A stretch of 6,804 nucleotides of DNA from an uncultured Collinsella sp. (GCA_900765185.1 CAAFQT010000292.1:1-6804), one strand, 5' to 3'. Shown: positions 1 through 5,747, counted from the first letter of the stretch. Numbers and translations: made by a program. The notes: a model not told the origin generated them from the letters alone.

Positions 1-18
1 GAAGATAGGAGCAATCGA

Positions 19-324
19 ATGACTATGATCCAGGCCGGCCTCACGGTCGCCACGGTGCTCGTGGTGCCCTATATCGTGCAGGCCATCAAGACTAAGGCCA
101 TGACGGGCGGCGTCGCCCGCTGGACGGCCATCGCCGTCTCGGCGGGGTGCGGCGCCCTCACGGCCATGGCGGGAGGCGTGCCCACCGACCCCTCGGCGTG
201 GGTGACGTCCATCTTCGCGTGTGTCGGCGGCGTGCAGGTGGCCTATGCCGCCTTCAAATCCGTCGGTATCACGGACAAATGGCTCGACGCGCTGCTCGCG
301 CTCGGCGACATCAAGGAGGACTAA
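19..324 (+). CDS. Putative phage holin-like small membrane protein
   Basis: The product is 101 residues and is probably a prophage holin, which would open the cytoplasmic membrane so the neighbouring endolysin can reach peptidoglycan. The sequence shows hydrophobic stretches at about residues 6-23, 34-53 and 60-79, so two or three membrane segments, and a charged C-terminus ending KED. The ATG at 19 is chosen because AGGAG at 7-11 lies 7 bases upstream; the in-frame ATG at 25 would be too far. The stop is one base before the ATG of the amidase gene, whose ribosome site lies inside this gene, so the two are probably translationally coupled. The holin call rests on size, topology and position, since holins share little sequence. 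No promoter is visible because the contig starts just upstream. Confidence 0.72.
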   Translation: MTMIQAGLTVATVLVVPYIVQAIKTKAMTGGVARWTAIAVSAGCGALTAMAGGVPTDPSAWVTSIFACVGGVQVAYAAFKSVGITDKWLDALLALGDIKED

Positions 325-325
325 C

Positions 326-1399
326 ATGGCAGATTTCGCGAACGTCCAACCGGACGAGTACAAGCTCCTCGGCTGCAACTTCTCGGCGGGACGACCCTTC
401 GGCATCAAGGGCGTCACGATCCACCATATGGCGGGTGACCTCAATGCGGCCCAGTGCAACAGCATCTGGGCCGCCAACGGCTGCTCTGCCCACTACTCGG
501 TCGACCGCAACGGCTACATCGTGCAGCACGTCAACGACACCGACCGCGCCTACGCTTGCGGCGACGGCATCGGCACGGGCGGCGGCAACGACACGACCAT
601 CAGCATCGAACACGCCAACAGCGCGCGCGGCCCGTGGACGGTTCACGAGGCCGCTATCGAGAGCGGTGCGCACCTCGTGGCGGCGCTGTGCCTGTACTAC
701 GGGCTGGGCCGCCCGGCATGGATGGTGAACGTGTTCCCGCACAAGCACTGGTCGTCCACGGCCTGCCCCGGCGAGCTGGCTGGCTCGCAGCGCGACCACT
801 ACATGCAGCGCGCCGTCGAGTGGTACGACGCGATGGTCGGCGGCGCGCAGCCGTCCGCGCCGACTGTGCAGCCCGCGGCGACCCCCGCTGCGCCTTCGGC
901 GTCGCAGGGCGCGCCGGGCGGTTTCCCTCGCTCCGCTGGCGCCCGTGTTCCCGTACACTACTCGCTGCACCTTAAGGGTGGCGGCTGGCTGGACGAGGTG
1001 ACTGACTTCGGTGCCGGCGACGACGGCTTCGCGGGCTACCCGTGCCGACAGCATGACCTCCTTTGCGCCCGAGTTGATCGCGGTACGCTCAAGTATCAGG
1101 TCCACACCGTCGAGGACGGCTGGCTCGACTGGGTTGCCAAGGGCGACCGCAACGACACCGTAAACGGCTGCGCCGGTATCGCCGGTCATACCATCGACGG
1201 CGTGCGCATGTACTACGTGACGCCGAGCGGCGAGGAGTACAAGCAGGCGTGGTACCGCTCCCAGACCACTGCGCGCGCCGGATGGCTGAACACCGTGTGC
1301 GACGACGGCTCTACCTATAGCGGCGACGACTACGCCGGTATCTACGGCGAGCCGCTCGACCGCCTGCAGGTCTGCGTCACCGACGGGGTGCCGTGGTAA
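326..1399 (+). CDS. Phage endolysin: N-acetylmuramoyl-L-alanine amidase (Amidase_2) with C-terminal Trp-repeat region
   Basis: This 357-residue enzyme should cleave the amide bond between N-acetylmuramic acid and L-alanine in peptidoglycan, releasing phage at lysis. Residues about 10-165 form an Amidase_2/PGRP-type domain. The likely zinc ligands are His33 (in VTIHHMAG), His139 (in HKHW) and Cys147 (in TACPG); the 8-residue spacing of the last two matches T7 lysozyme. Residues about 172-207 are a Pro/Ala/Ser-rich linker. Residues 208-357 carry three similar units around GWLDEV (220), GWLDWV (265) and GWLNTV (319), resembling clostridial ChW-type wall-binding repeats. There is no signal peptide, consistent with holin-dependent export. 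AAGGAGGA at 313-320 sets the ATG at 326. The stop TAA shares its last base with the next ATG. Catalytic class is firm; the wall-binding role is inferred. Confidence 0.93.
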   Translation: MADFANVQPDEYKLLGCNFSAGRPFGIKGVTIHHMAGDLNAAQCNSIWAANGCSAHYSVDRNGYIVQHVNDTDRAYACGDGIGTGGGNDTTISIEHANSARGPWTVHEAAIESGAHLVAALCLYYGLGRPAWMVNVFPHKHWSSTACPGELAGSQRDHYMQRAVEWYDAMVGGAQPSAPTVQPAATPAAPSASQGAPGGFPRSAGARVPVHYSLHLKGGGWLDEVTDFGAGDDGFAGYPCRQHDLLCARVDRGTLKYQVHTVEDGWLDWVAKGDRNDTVNGCAGIAGHTIDGVRMYYVTPSGEEYKQAWYRSQTTARAGWLNTVCDDGSTYSGDDYAGIYGEPLDRLQVCVTDGVPW

Positions 1400-1500
1400 T
1401 GGCTTTCGTCATGGGCGCGGCGCTCGGCGCGATTTTGGGCAGCTTCGTCACGGTTGTCGCGCTCACCCTGATCTGGGGCGGGAGCGACCGCGGGCGATAA
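1399..1500 (+). CDS. Small 33-residue membrane peptide at the end of the phage lysis cassette (DUF3789-like)
   Basis: The start ATG at 1399 overlaps the amidase stop (TAATG), and the frame runs 33 codons to TAA at 1498-1500, just before the terminator. The peptide is one hydrophobic helix: a Gly/Ala-rich start (MGAALGAILGSF), then VTVVALTLIW, then a hydrophilic tail GGSDRGR. Very short single-pass peptides with a GxxxG-like helix and a charged tail are common next to lysis genes; the shape recalls DUF3789, but this was not checked by search. A GGGGTG stretch at 1385-1390 can serve as ribosome site, and the 1-base overlap suggests termination-reinitiation. It could be a spanin-like, antiholin or second holin peptide, but nothing in the sequence decides this. 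It could also be a chance frame, though coupling and placement argue for a real gene. Confidence 0.6.
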   Translation: MAFVMGAALGAILGSFVTVVALTLIWGGSDRGR

Positions 1501-1504
1501 CAGC

Positions 1505-1543
1505 AAAAGGGGCCGTGGCGGTTCGTCGCCACGACCCCTTTTT
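1505..1543 (+). terminator. Rho-independent terminator of the lysis cassette
   Basis: AAAAGGGG at 1505 pairs with CCCCTTTTT ending at 1543. The GC-rich stem continues through CGTGGCG/CGCCACG with one C-A mismatch and is closed by a G-U pair around a UUCG tetraloop at 1522-1525. The stem is preceded by an A-run and followed by five T residues, so it could also work from the - strand, where it would back up thiD termination. It begins 5 bases after the stop of the small peptide gene. Confidence 0.93.
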
Positions 1544-1660
1544 CGTATCCCTCGAATATCCTAAGTTGCCGCCAAACCCTAAGTACGGTCAGCGTGTTGC
1601 GGTACGTTCAGCGAGTTTTGCCTGATGGTCAGTATCAATAGCGAGCTGCGGCAAACTGTC

Positions 1661-2491
1661 TCAATACTGCCACATGTGGTTGACAGGGCCGGAGCCTTTG
1701 CCCATGTCAAGGCCGGCGGCGAGGGCGCCCGTTAGGTAGGCCTTGCCGGCGTTGACGGCATCGGCAAGATCCATACCCTGGGCCAGCGCACAGGCGATGG
1801 CGGACGAAAGCGTGCAGCCGGTACCATGCGTGTTGCCGGTCTCGATGCGCTTGTGGCGGAACCACGTGGTGAGCGGATCGCCCAGGTGGTTGCCCTCGTC
1901 ATCGAGCGGTGCGGGCTCTGCTAGCACATCGTTGGCCTCGTTGACAAAATGCCCGCCCTTAACGAGAGACGCGCACCCAAAGCGGCGGGTGAGGAGCATA
2001 GCGGCATTTTGCTGCGTGCGCTCGGAATCGACCTCGTAATCGAGCAGCGCCATGGCCTCGGGAATATTGGGCGTGATGACGGTCGCCAGTGGGAACAGGC
2101 GGCGTGTAAGCGCTTCGGCGGCGTCCTCTGCGATCAGGCGAGCGCCCGAGGTGGCGACCATGACGGGGTCGACGACGATATTTTGTGCGTCCCAGGCGCC
2201 CAGGCGGTCGGCGATAACCTCGATAATCTCGGCAGAGGAAACCATGCCGATCTTGACGGCGCTGGGTCGGATATCGTCAAAAACGGCATCGATTTGCGCG
2301 GCGACAATATCCGGGGAGATGTTCTGTACGGCGGTGACGCCCAGGGTGTTCTGTGCGGTGATAGCGGTGATGGCCGTCTCGGCATACAGGCGGTGCGCCG
2401 TGATGGTCTTGATGTCGGCCTGAATGCCGGCACCACCGCTGGAATCTGATCCTGCGATGGACAGGACGGCGGGTACCTTACTGCGATCCAT
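1661..2491 (-). CDS. thiD: Hydroxymethylpyrimidine/phosphomethylpyrimidine kinase ThiD
   Basis: This 276-residue cytoplasmic kinase of the ribokinase superfamily phosphorylates HMP and HMP-phosphate to HMP-pyrophosphate, the pyrimidine precursor joined to the thiazole unit by ThiE. Length is close to the usual 260-270. Visible motifs are the N-terminal substrate loop SIAGSDSSGGAGIQADIK (residues 11-28), TAQNTLGV (45-52), VDPVMVATSG (107-116) and the anion-hole/catalytic-cysteine motif GTGCTLSSAIA starting at 223 with Cys226. No motif is missing. The ATG at 2489-2491 is preceded by AAGGGAG (plus coordinates 2497-2503). It lies downstream of thiC on the same strand, which fits the pathway, but a TATAAT box and hairpin in the 182-bp gap suggest partly independent transcription. 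Its 3' end faces the phage cassette. Confidence 0.95.
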   Translation of the reverse strand: MDRSKVPAVLSIAGSDSSGGAGIQADIKTITAHRLYAETAITAITAQNTLGVTAVQNISPDIVAAQIDAVFDDIRPSAVKIGMVSSAEIIEVIADRLGAWDAQNIVVDPVMVATSGARLIAEDAAEALTRRLFPLATVITPNIPEAMALLDYEVDSERTQQNAAMLLTRRFGCASLVKGGHFVNEANDVLAEPAPLDDEGNHLGDPLTTWFRHKRIETGNTHGTGCTLSSAIACALAQGMDLADAVNAGKAYLTGALAAGLDMGKGSGPVNHMWQY

Positions 2492-2537
2492 GTTCGCTCC
2501 CTTGTTCGGTCGGATTCAAATGGGTCTTTAAGCCAGC

Positions 2538-2543
2538 ATTATA
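2538..2543 (-). promoter_or_regulatory. Candidate -10 box (TATAAT) for thiD
   Basis: On the - strand the gap upstream of thiD contains a perfect TATAAT, 46 bases before the thiD ATG. No good -35 box is seen at 16-18 bases: the nearest TTGACA-like string, TCGACA at 2565-2570, is 21 bases away. The call rests on the -10 match and its placement. It would allow thiD expression without readthrough from the riboswitch-controlled thiC transcript. Confidence 0.4.
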
Positions 2544-2548
2544 AAGAT

Positions 2549-2578
2549 GCCCGGGCCGACTCTATGTCGAACCCGGGC
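2549..2578 (-). terminator. GC-rich hairpin between thiC and thiD, possible weak terminator or attenuator
   Basis: GCCCGGG at 2549-2555 pairs perfectly with CCCGGGC at 2572-2578, and an inner CGAC/GTCG helix closes around a five-base loop TCTAT. Read on the - strand it is followed by ATCTTTATAAT, only a poor T-run, so termination of thiC transcripts would be partial. It sits directly upstream of, and next to, the candidate thiD -10 box. It could instead be an RNA-stability element. Confidence 0.45.
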
Positions 2579-2673
2579 GGGCGATGCAATCTTTACGCAA
2601 ATGTAAGCAAATGTTCACACGTCAACAATTGAGGGGCGCCGGCTCGCCGCTAGAAGCGATCGCAGCGAGGAGT

Positions 2674-4008
2674 CTAGTCCTCCATGCCAAGGTCGATCGT
2701 CGTGCCCTCGAATACCTTGTTGACGGTGCGGACCGCGCACATCTTGCCGCACATGGTACAGGTGCCCTCGGTGGCGGCAGGGGACTCCTCGTAGCGCTTC
2801 TTGCCGGTGACGGGATCGAGGGCGCACTTCCACATGGCGTCCCAGTCGAGCTTGCGGCGTGCCTGGCCCATCTTGTCGTCCAGATCGCGGGCGTGCGGCA
2901 CCTTCTTGGCGATATCGGCGGCGTGTGCGGCGATCTTGGTGGCCATGAGGCCATCGAGCACGTCCTGGGCGTTGGGCAGGCACAGGTGCTCAGCGGGTGT
3001 CACGTAGCACAGGAAGTCGGCGCCGGAGCTCGCCGAGATGGCGCCACCGATGGCGGCGGTGATGTGGTCGTAGCCCACGCCGATATCGGTCACCAGCGGC
3101 CCCAGCACATAGAACGGCGCATTATGGCACAGGCGCTTCTGCAGCTTCATGTTGGCGGCGATCTCGTCGAGCGCCATGTGACCCGGTCCCTCGACCATAA
3201 CCTGGACGCCGGCGGCCCAAGCGCGCTTGCACAGCTTGCCCAGCTCGATCATCTCGGCGGTCTCGGTGGCATCGTTTGAGTCGTAGAGACAGCCCGGGCG
3301 GCAGGAATCGCCGAGCGAGATCGTCACGTCGTACTCGTGGCAGATCTCGAGCACCTCGTCGTAGAACTCGTAGAAGGGGTTTTCGTTGCCGGTGACTTCC
3401 ATCCAGCCAAACAGCAGCGAGCCGCCGCGGCTGACGATGTTCATGAGGCGGCCGGTCTCCTTAAAGGTCTTGATGACCGACTTGTTGATGCCGCAGTGGA
3501 TGGTCATGAAGTCCACGCCGTCCTCGGCGTGCGCGCGAACGACCTCGAGCAGGTCGTCCTTGGTGAGCTTGACCAGCGGCTTTTCCATGTAGCCGATGGC
3601 GTCGTACATGGGGACGGTGCCCACCATAAGCGGCGTCTCGTCGATGAGCTGCTGGCGGAACTGGCGCGTCTTGCCCGAGTTGGAGAGGTCCATGATGGCG
3701 TCGGCGCCAAAGTCCTCGGCAATCTTGACCTTCTTCCATTCCTCGGCGGCATCGGCCTTGTCGCCCGAGATGCCCAAGTTCACGTTGACCTTGGTGGACA
3801 GGCCCTCGCCGACACCAAAGGCGCGCATGCCCTTTTTGATATGCACGATGTTGGCGGGAATGGCGATGCGGCCGTCTGCCACGCGCTCGCGGATGTACTC
3901 GGGGTCGCGATGCTCGCACTCGGCGACCTCTTTCATCTGAGGTGTGATCTGCCCAGCGCGGGCGAAGTCGATTTGCGTGACGAGCTTGGGCTCGGTCTGT
4001 GTGCTCAT
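2674..4008 (-). CDS. thiC: Phosphomethylpyrimidine synthase ThiC
   Basis: ThiC is a radical-SAM enzyme that rearranges aminoimidazole ribotide into 4-amino-5-hydroxymethyl-2-methylpyrimidine phosphate, the first step of the thiamine pyrimidine branch. The 444-residue product matches the short form lacking the extra N-terminal domain of E. coli ThiC (over 600 residues). Motifs include NLGISGDK, MDLSNSGKTR, IHCGINK, SLGDSCRPG, EGPGHM (273-278) and the C-terminal iron-sulfur cysteines Cys417, Cys420 and Cys424 in CTMCGKMC. The observed spacing is CX2CX3C, one residue tighter than the CX2CX4C of E. coli ThiC; I think this is normal for some short ThiCs but could not check. ATG at 4006-4008 is preferred over the in-frame ATG at 4030-4032, which lies inside the TPP aptamer. 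It is controlled by the upstream TPP riboswitch. Confidence 0.97.
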   Translation of the reverse strand: MSTQTEPKLVTQIDFARAGQITPQMKEVAECEHRDPEYIRERVADGRIAIPANIVHIKKGMRAFGVGEGLSTKVNVNLGISGDKADAAEEWKKVKIAEDFGADAIMDLSNSGKTRQFRQQLIDETPLMVGTVPMYDAIGYMEKPLVKLTKDDLLEVVRAHAEDGVDFMTIHCGINKSVIKTFKETGRLMNIVSRGGSLLFGWMEVTGNENPFYEFYDEVLEICHEYDVTISLGDSCRPGCLYDSNDATETAEMIELGKLCKRAWAAGVQVMVEGPGHMALDEIAANMKLQKRLCHNAPFYVLGPLVTDIGVGYDHITAAIGGAISASSGADFLCYVTPAEHLCLPNAQDVLDGLMATKIAAHAADIAKKVPHARDLDDKMGQARRKLDWDAMWKCALDPVTGKKRYEESPAATEGTCTMCGKMCAVRTVNKVFEGTTIDLGMED

Positions 4009-4012
4009 TGGC

Positions 4013-4110
4013 ACGGCTCCCTTCGTTGGCATTACCCATATCAGGTTTGCGGGTCAGGGCGGGCGCGCCCAGTCTCAGCCTGCCGTCTTGTCCTGCAAGC
4101 TCCCCGTTTA
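4013..4110 (-). ncRNA. TPP riboswitch (THI element) upstream of thiC
   Basis: On the - strand this leader has the THI-box landmarks in order: ACGGGGAGC (about 4107-4099), CTGAGA (plus 4073-4078), ACCTGAT (plus 4040-4046), GGGTAATGCC (plus 4028-4037) and CGAAGGGA at the 3' edge. AGCTTGC and GCAGGCT near the start can form the P2 arm, the GGGCGCGCCC region the P3 arm, and TGG-GTAAT-GCCA the P5 hairpin. ACGG (4104-4107) can pair with CCGT (plus 4013-4016) as part of P1. Thiamine pyrophosphate binding should lower thiC expression, probably by masking the thiC ribosome site. The position directly before thiC fits the known role of this family. Confidence 0.95.
4017..4023 (-). promoter_or_regulatory. 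Ribosome binding site of thiC, at the 3' edge of the TPP riboswitch
   Basis: On the - strand AAGGGAG lies 8 bases before the ATG at 4006-4008, which fixes the thiC start. The same bases form the conserved 3' end of the THI element, so ligand-driven closure of the terminal helix could hide the site. That suggests control of translation initiation. No separate terminator hairpin with a T-run is seen between aptamer and start codon. Confidence 0.75.
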
Positions 4111-4123
4111 TGTGGTGGGCTCA

Positions 4124-4129
4124 AGTATA
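4124..4129 (-). promoter_or_regulatory. Candidate -10 box (TATACT) of the thiC leader
   Basis: TATACT (5 of 6 to consensus) on the - strand lies 13 bases before the 5' edge of the TPP aptamer, so a start about 7 bases downstream would give an RNA beginning just ahead of the riboswitch. The best -35 at 17 bases is GCGTCA, a weak match. The TATA core also reads TATAGC on the + strand, so it may be shared with the divergent gene at 4180, but no + strand -35 is visible. Confidence 0.5.
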
Positions 4130-4179
4130 GCTCGAATGGGTACGATTGACGCGATGAGCATGCCCGTGGGGAGGCGAAC

Positions 4180-4701
4180 ATGGAAGACAAGCATCTATAT
4201 CGAGAGATGCAATGGGACGTATCGGCCGAGGAGGGCCGTGCGCACCATGGCCTTGTCGCGATTGGTTTTGCGATCCTTGTCGTGATGGTGATTGCCTGTT
4301 GTATCTGGACGTTTGGTGGTCGCGGCGGCGCTGCATGGGAGTTCGAGGCTGATGATAGCCTACCGATTATGACGGTGAGGAGTACTGGCGGTAATGCCAA
4401 TACGCTCGCCATTCCGGGCGATTATTGGTACCCGCGCGATGAGTTTGTGCAGTTGCAGCTGAGTGGTGGGTCCATTCCGGGCGAAGAAATCGAACGCGTG
4501 ACGTTTGACGCGGCGCTCAAAACGCTGACGGTGAAGCTCAAAGATCAAGGAGATGTGCCCACGACCATGGATATCGCCCTGACGGAATGGCGTCTGGAGC
4601 CTCCGACGGGTGTTGCGGTTTCCGAGGTTGAGCACGTCAAGATTATCTATCAGGACGGTTCGACAAACGGGATTGCAAAGGCCGACGGTCTAGCAGAATA
4701 G
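4180..4701 (+). CDS. Unrecognised single-pass membrane protein, 173 residues
   Basis: I do not recognise this protein family. The product starts with a short polar segment (residues 1-23, with Lys4, Arg8, Arg20 and a His pair), followed by one strong membrane helix at about 24-45 containing Cys40-Cys41. About 128 residues follow, rich in beta-prone stretches such as IERVTFDAALKTLTVKLKD and VEHVKIIYQDG. The charge pattern suggests the N-terminus inside and the C-terminal domain outside the membrane. There is no lipobox and no LPXTG. ATG at 4180 is supported by GGGGAGG at 4168-4174. It is transcribed divergently from thiC, and its 3' end faces yaaA across an inverted-repeat element. GC content looks lower than in neighbouring genes by eye. 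Nothing links it functionally to thiamine. It is very probably a real gene, given its start signal and full length. Confidence 0.8.
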   Translation: MEDKHLYREMQWDVSAEEGRAHHGLVAIGFAILVVMVIACCIWTFGGRGGAAWEFEADDSLPIMTVRSTGGNANTLAIPGDYWYPRDEFVQLQLSGGSIPGEEIERVTFDAALKTLTVKLKDQGDVPTTMDIALTEWRLEPPTGVAVSEVEHVKIIYQDGSTNGIAKADGLAE

Positions 4702-4732
4702 GTGTCGAGCCTAGCCAGCCAATTCATAAAAG

Positions 4733-4794
4733 TTGCGGTGGAATAGTTCCTGATTGTGCGATAAAAGGCTCAAATAGGAACTATTCCACCGCAA
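4733..4794. repeat. Intergenic inverted-repeat element, copy A (downstream of yaaA)
   Basis: TTGCGGTGGAATAGTTCCT (4733-4751) and its perfect reverse complement at 4776-4794 form a 19-bp stem with a 24-base loop. Inside the loop TTGTGC and GCTCAA can extend the stem with one mismatch. It lies between the convergent ends of the membrane protein gene and yaaA. A T-run, ACTTTTATG, follows only on the - strand, so it might terminate yaaA transcripts. A second copy at 5671-5735 shares 18 of 19 bases in each arm and a TAAAAGG loop motif in the same orientation. Confidence 0.92.
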
Positions 4795-4837
4795 GTTATA
4801 TAGAGAAGGCTGAGCGGGTCAGTTTTGGGTGGCGGGT

Positions 4838-5647
4838 CTAGAGCATCTGTTCGTTGATGAACACGAGGGTGCCTGGGTATGAGATCTCGGGGGCGTGGCG
4901 ATAGCCGATGTTGAACTCGGTAAGACCGGCGGCGTCCTCGAGCTTGTTTTCTGCCATCCAGCGCACCATGGAGCCGCGCGCCTTTTTGCTGGCGGTCGAG
5001 CGCTGGATGGGCTTGCCGTTGCGGATACCCTCGCCAAAGAGGCATGTGACGGCCGTGGCGTCGTCCGCGAGGTGGGGCAGAACGGCTTTGGCATACTCTA
5101 CGCTGGCGAGGTTGACGATCGTAGCGTTGGAGCCTGCCGGAGCGATGGCCCGTGCGAGCTTGTCGCCCCAAAACGCGTAGAGGTCTCGGGCATCGTCGAC
5201 GGCAAGCTTCGCGCCCATCTCCAGCCGATACGGTTCAACGGCATGAAAGGGACGAACGCACCCGTAGAGGCCGGAGAGGATCCACAGGTGGCTTTGCAGC
5301 CAGGCGAGCTGTTCGGCATCCATTACCTCGGGTGCCATGCTCTGGTACTGAATACCGTGATAGGACATAACGGCGGGGGAGACGTGACGGGCGATATCGG
5401 GATTGTTGAGGTCATCGTTTTTCAGGACGGGATCGAACTCATGCAAGGTGTCGAGACAAGGCCCCAGCAGCCTGTCGCTCACGTTCCACAGCGTCTGTAA
5501 GCCGTTGCTGCCTTCATTTCGCTCGATCTCTAGCAGCGCACGGTGCAGCCGAGCCGTCTCGCGCGCAAAGGGCGGAATGCCCAAGACCTCAAAAACATCT
5601 TGGGCCGCGCGCATCTGCTTGGCGGGCGAAATGATGACCTGCAACAT
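4838..5647 (-). CDS. yaaA: Peroxide stress protein YaaA (DUF328/UPF0246 family)
   Basis: The 269-residue product belongs to the YaaA family. In E. coli YaaA is induced by OxyR and lowers free intracellular iron during hydrogen peroxide stress, limiting DNA damage; a DNA-binding role has also been proposed. Family marks are the N-terminal VIISPAKQM (residues 4-12), SYHGIQYQSM (95-104), LSGLYGCVRP (124-133), PYRLEMG (139-145), FWGDKL, NLASVEYAK, and KKARGSMVRWM near the C-terminus. Length is near the usual 250-260, with no truncation. ATG at 5645-5647 has GAGGAG (plus 5653-5658) five bases upstream. The gene lies between two copies of the same inverted repeat, one of which fills most of its leader. 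It is cytoplasmic. The stress role in this organism is inferred from the family. Confidence 0.93.
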   Translation of the reverse strand: MLQVIISPAKQMRAAQDVFEVLGIPPFARETARLHRALLEIERNEGSNGLQTLWNVSDRLLGPCLDTLHEFDPVLKNDDLNNPDIARHVSPAVMSYHGIQYQSMAPEVMDAEQLAWLQSHLWILSGLYGCVRPFHAVEPYRLEMGAKLAVDDARDLYAFWGDKLARAIAPAGSNATIVNLASVEYAKAVLPHLADDATAVTCLFGEGIRNGKPIQRSTASKKARGSMVRWMAENKLEDAAGLTEFNIGYRHAPEISYPGTLVFINEQML

Positions 5648-5670
5648 GAACTCTCCTCTGCCAAAAAGAA

Positions 5671-5735
5671 GTTGCGGTGGAATAGTTCTTGTTTTGCCTG
5701 TTAAAAGGGCTATTTAGGAACTATTTCACCGCAAC
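5671..5735. repeat. Intergenic inverted-repeat element, copy B (leader of yaaA)
   Basis: GTTGCGGTGGAATAGTTCTT (5671-5690) pairs with 5716-5735 at 18 of 20 positions, with a 25-base loop containing TTAAAAGGGCT. The two non-Watson-Crick positions (5680/5726 and 5689/5717) are G-U wobbles if read as + strand RNA and C-A mismatches on the - strand. The element begins 12 bases after the aminopeptidase stop and ends 23 bases before the yaaA ATG, filling most of that gap. On the - strand it is followed by ACTTCTTTTTGG, a T-rich tract that could help terminate aminopeptidase transcripts. Confidence 0.92.
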
Positions 5736-5747
5736 TGATGAGGGGCT

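Noticed and set aside
221..325. Upstream extension of the amidase gene to 221
   Set aside because: It would overlap most of the holin gene's 3' half, adds residues unlike an amidase, and ignores the strong AAGGAGGA site before 326.
311..1189. Long open frame (292 residues) on the - strand opposite the amidase
   Set aside because: It is an Arg/Val/Ala-rich shadow of the amidase gene with no ribosome site noted and no family signature.
1596..1603. GTTGCGGT, matching the start of the yaaA-flanking repeat; also at 4612-4619
   Set aside because: Only eight bases match and no complementary arm follows either one, so chance matches are the simplest explanation.
1630..1669. CAGTAT / ATACTG inverted pair at the thiD 3' end
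   Set aside because: Six-base arms with a 28-base loop and no T-run are too weak to support a terminator or site.
3337..4149. Long open frame (270 residues) on the + strand opposite thiC
   Set aside because: It lies antisense to a well-conserved thiC and its riboswitch. Long antisense frames are expected in GC-rich coding DNA, and the product has no recognisable motif.
4146..4151. TTGACG as a + strand -35 box for the gene at 4180
   Set aside because: No -10-like sequence occurs 16-18 bases downstream; that stretch is GC-rich and merges into the ribosome site.
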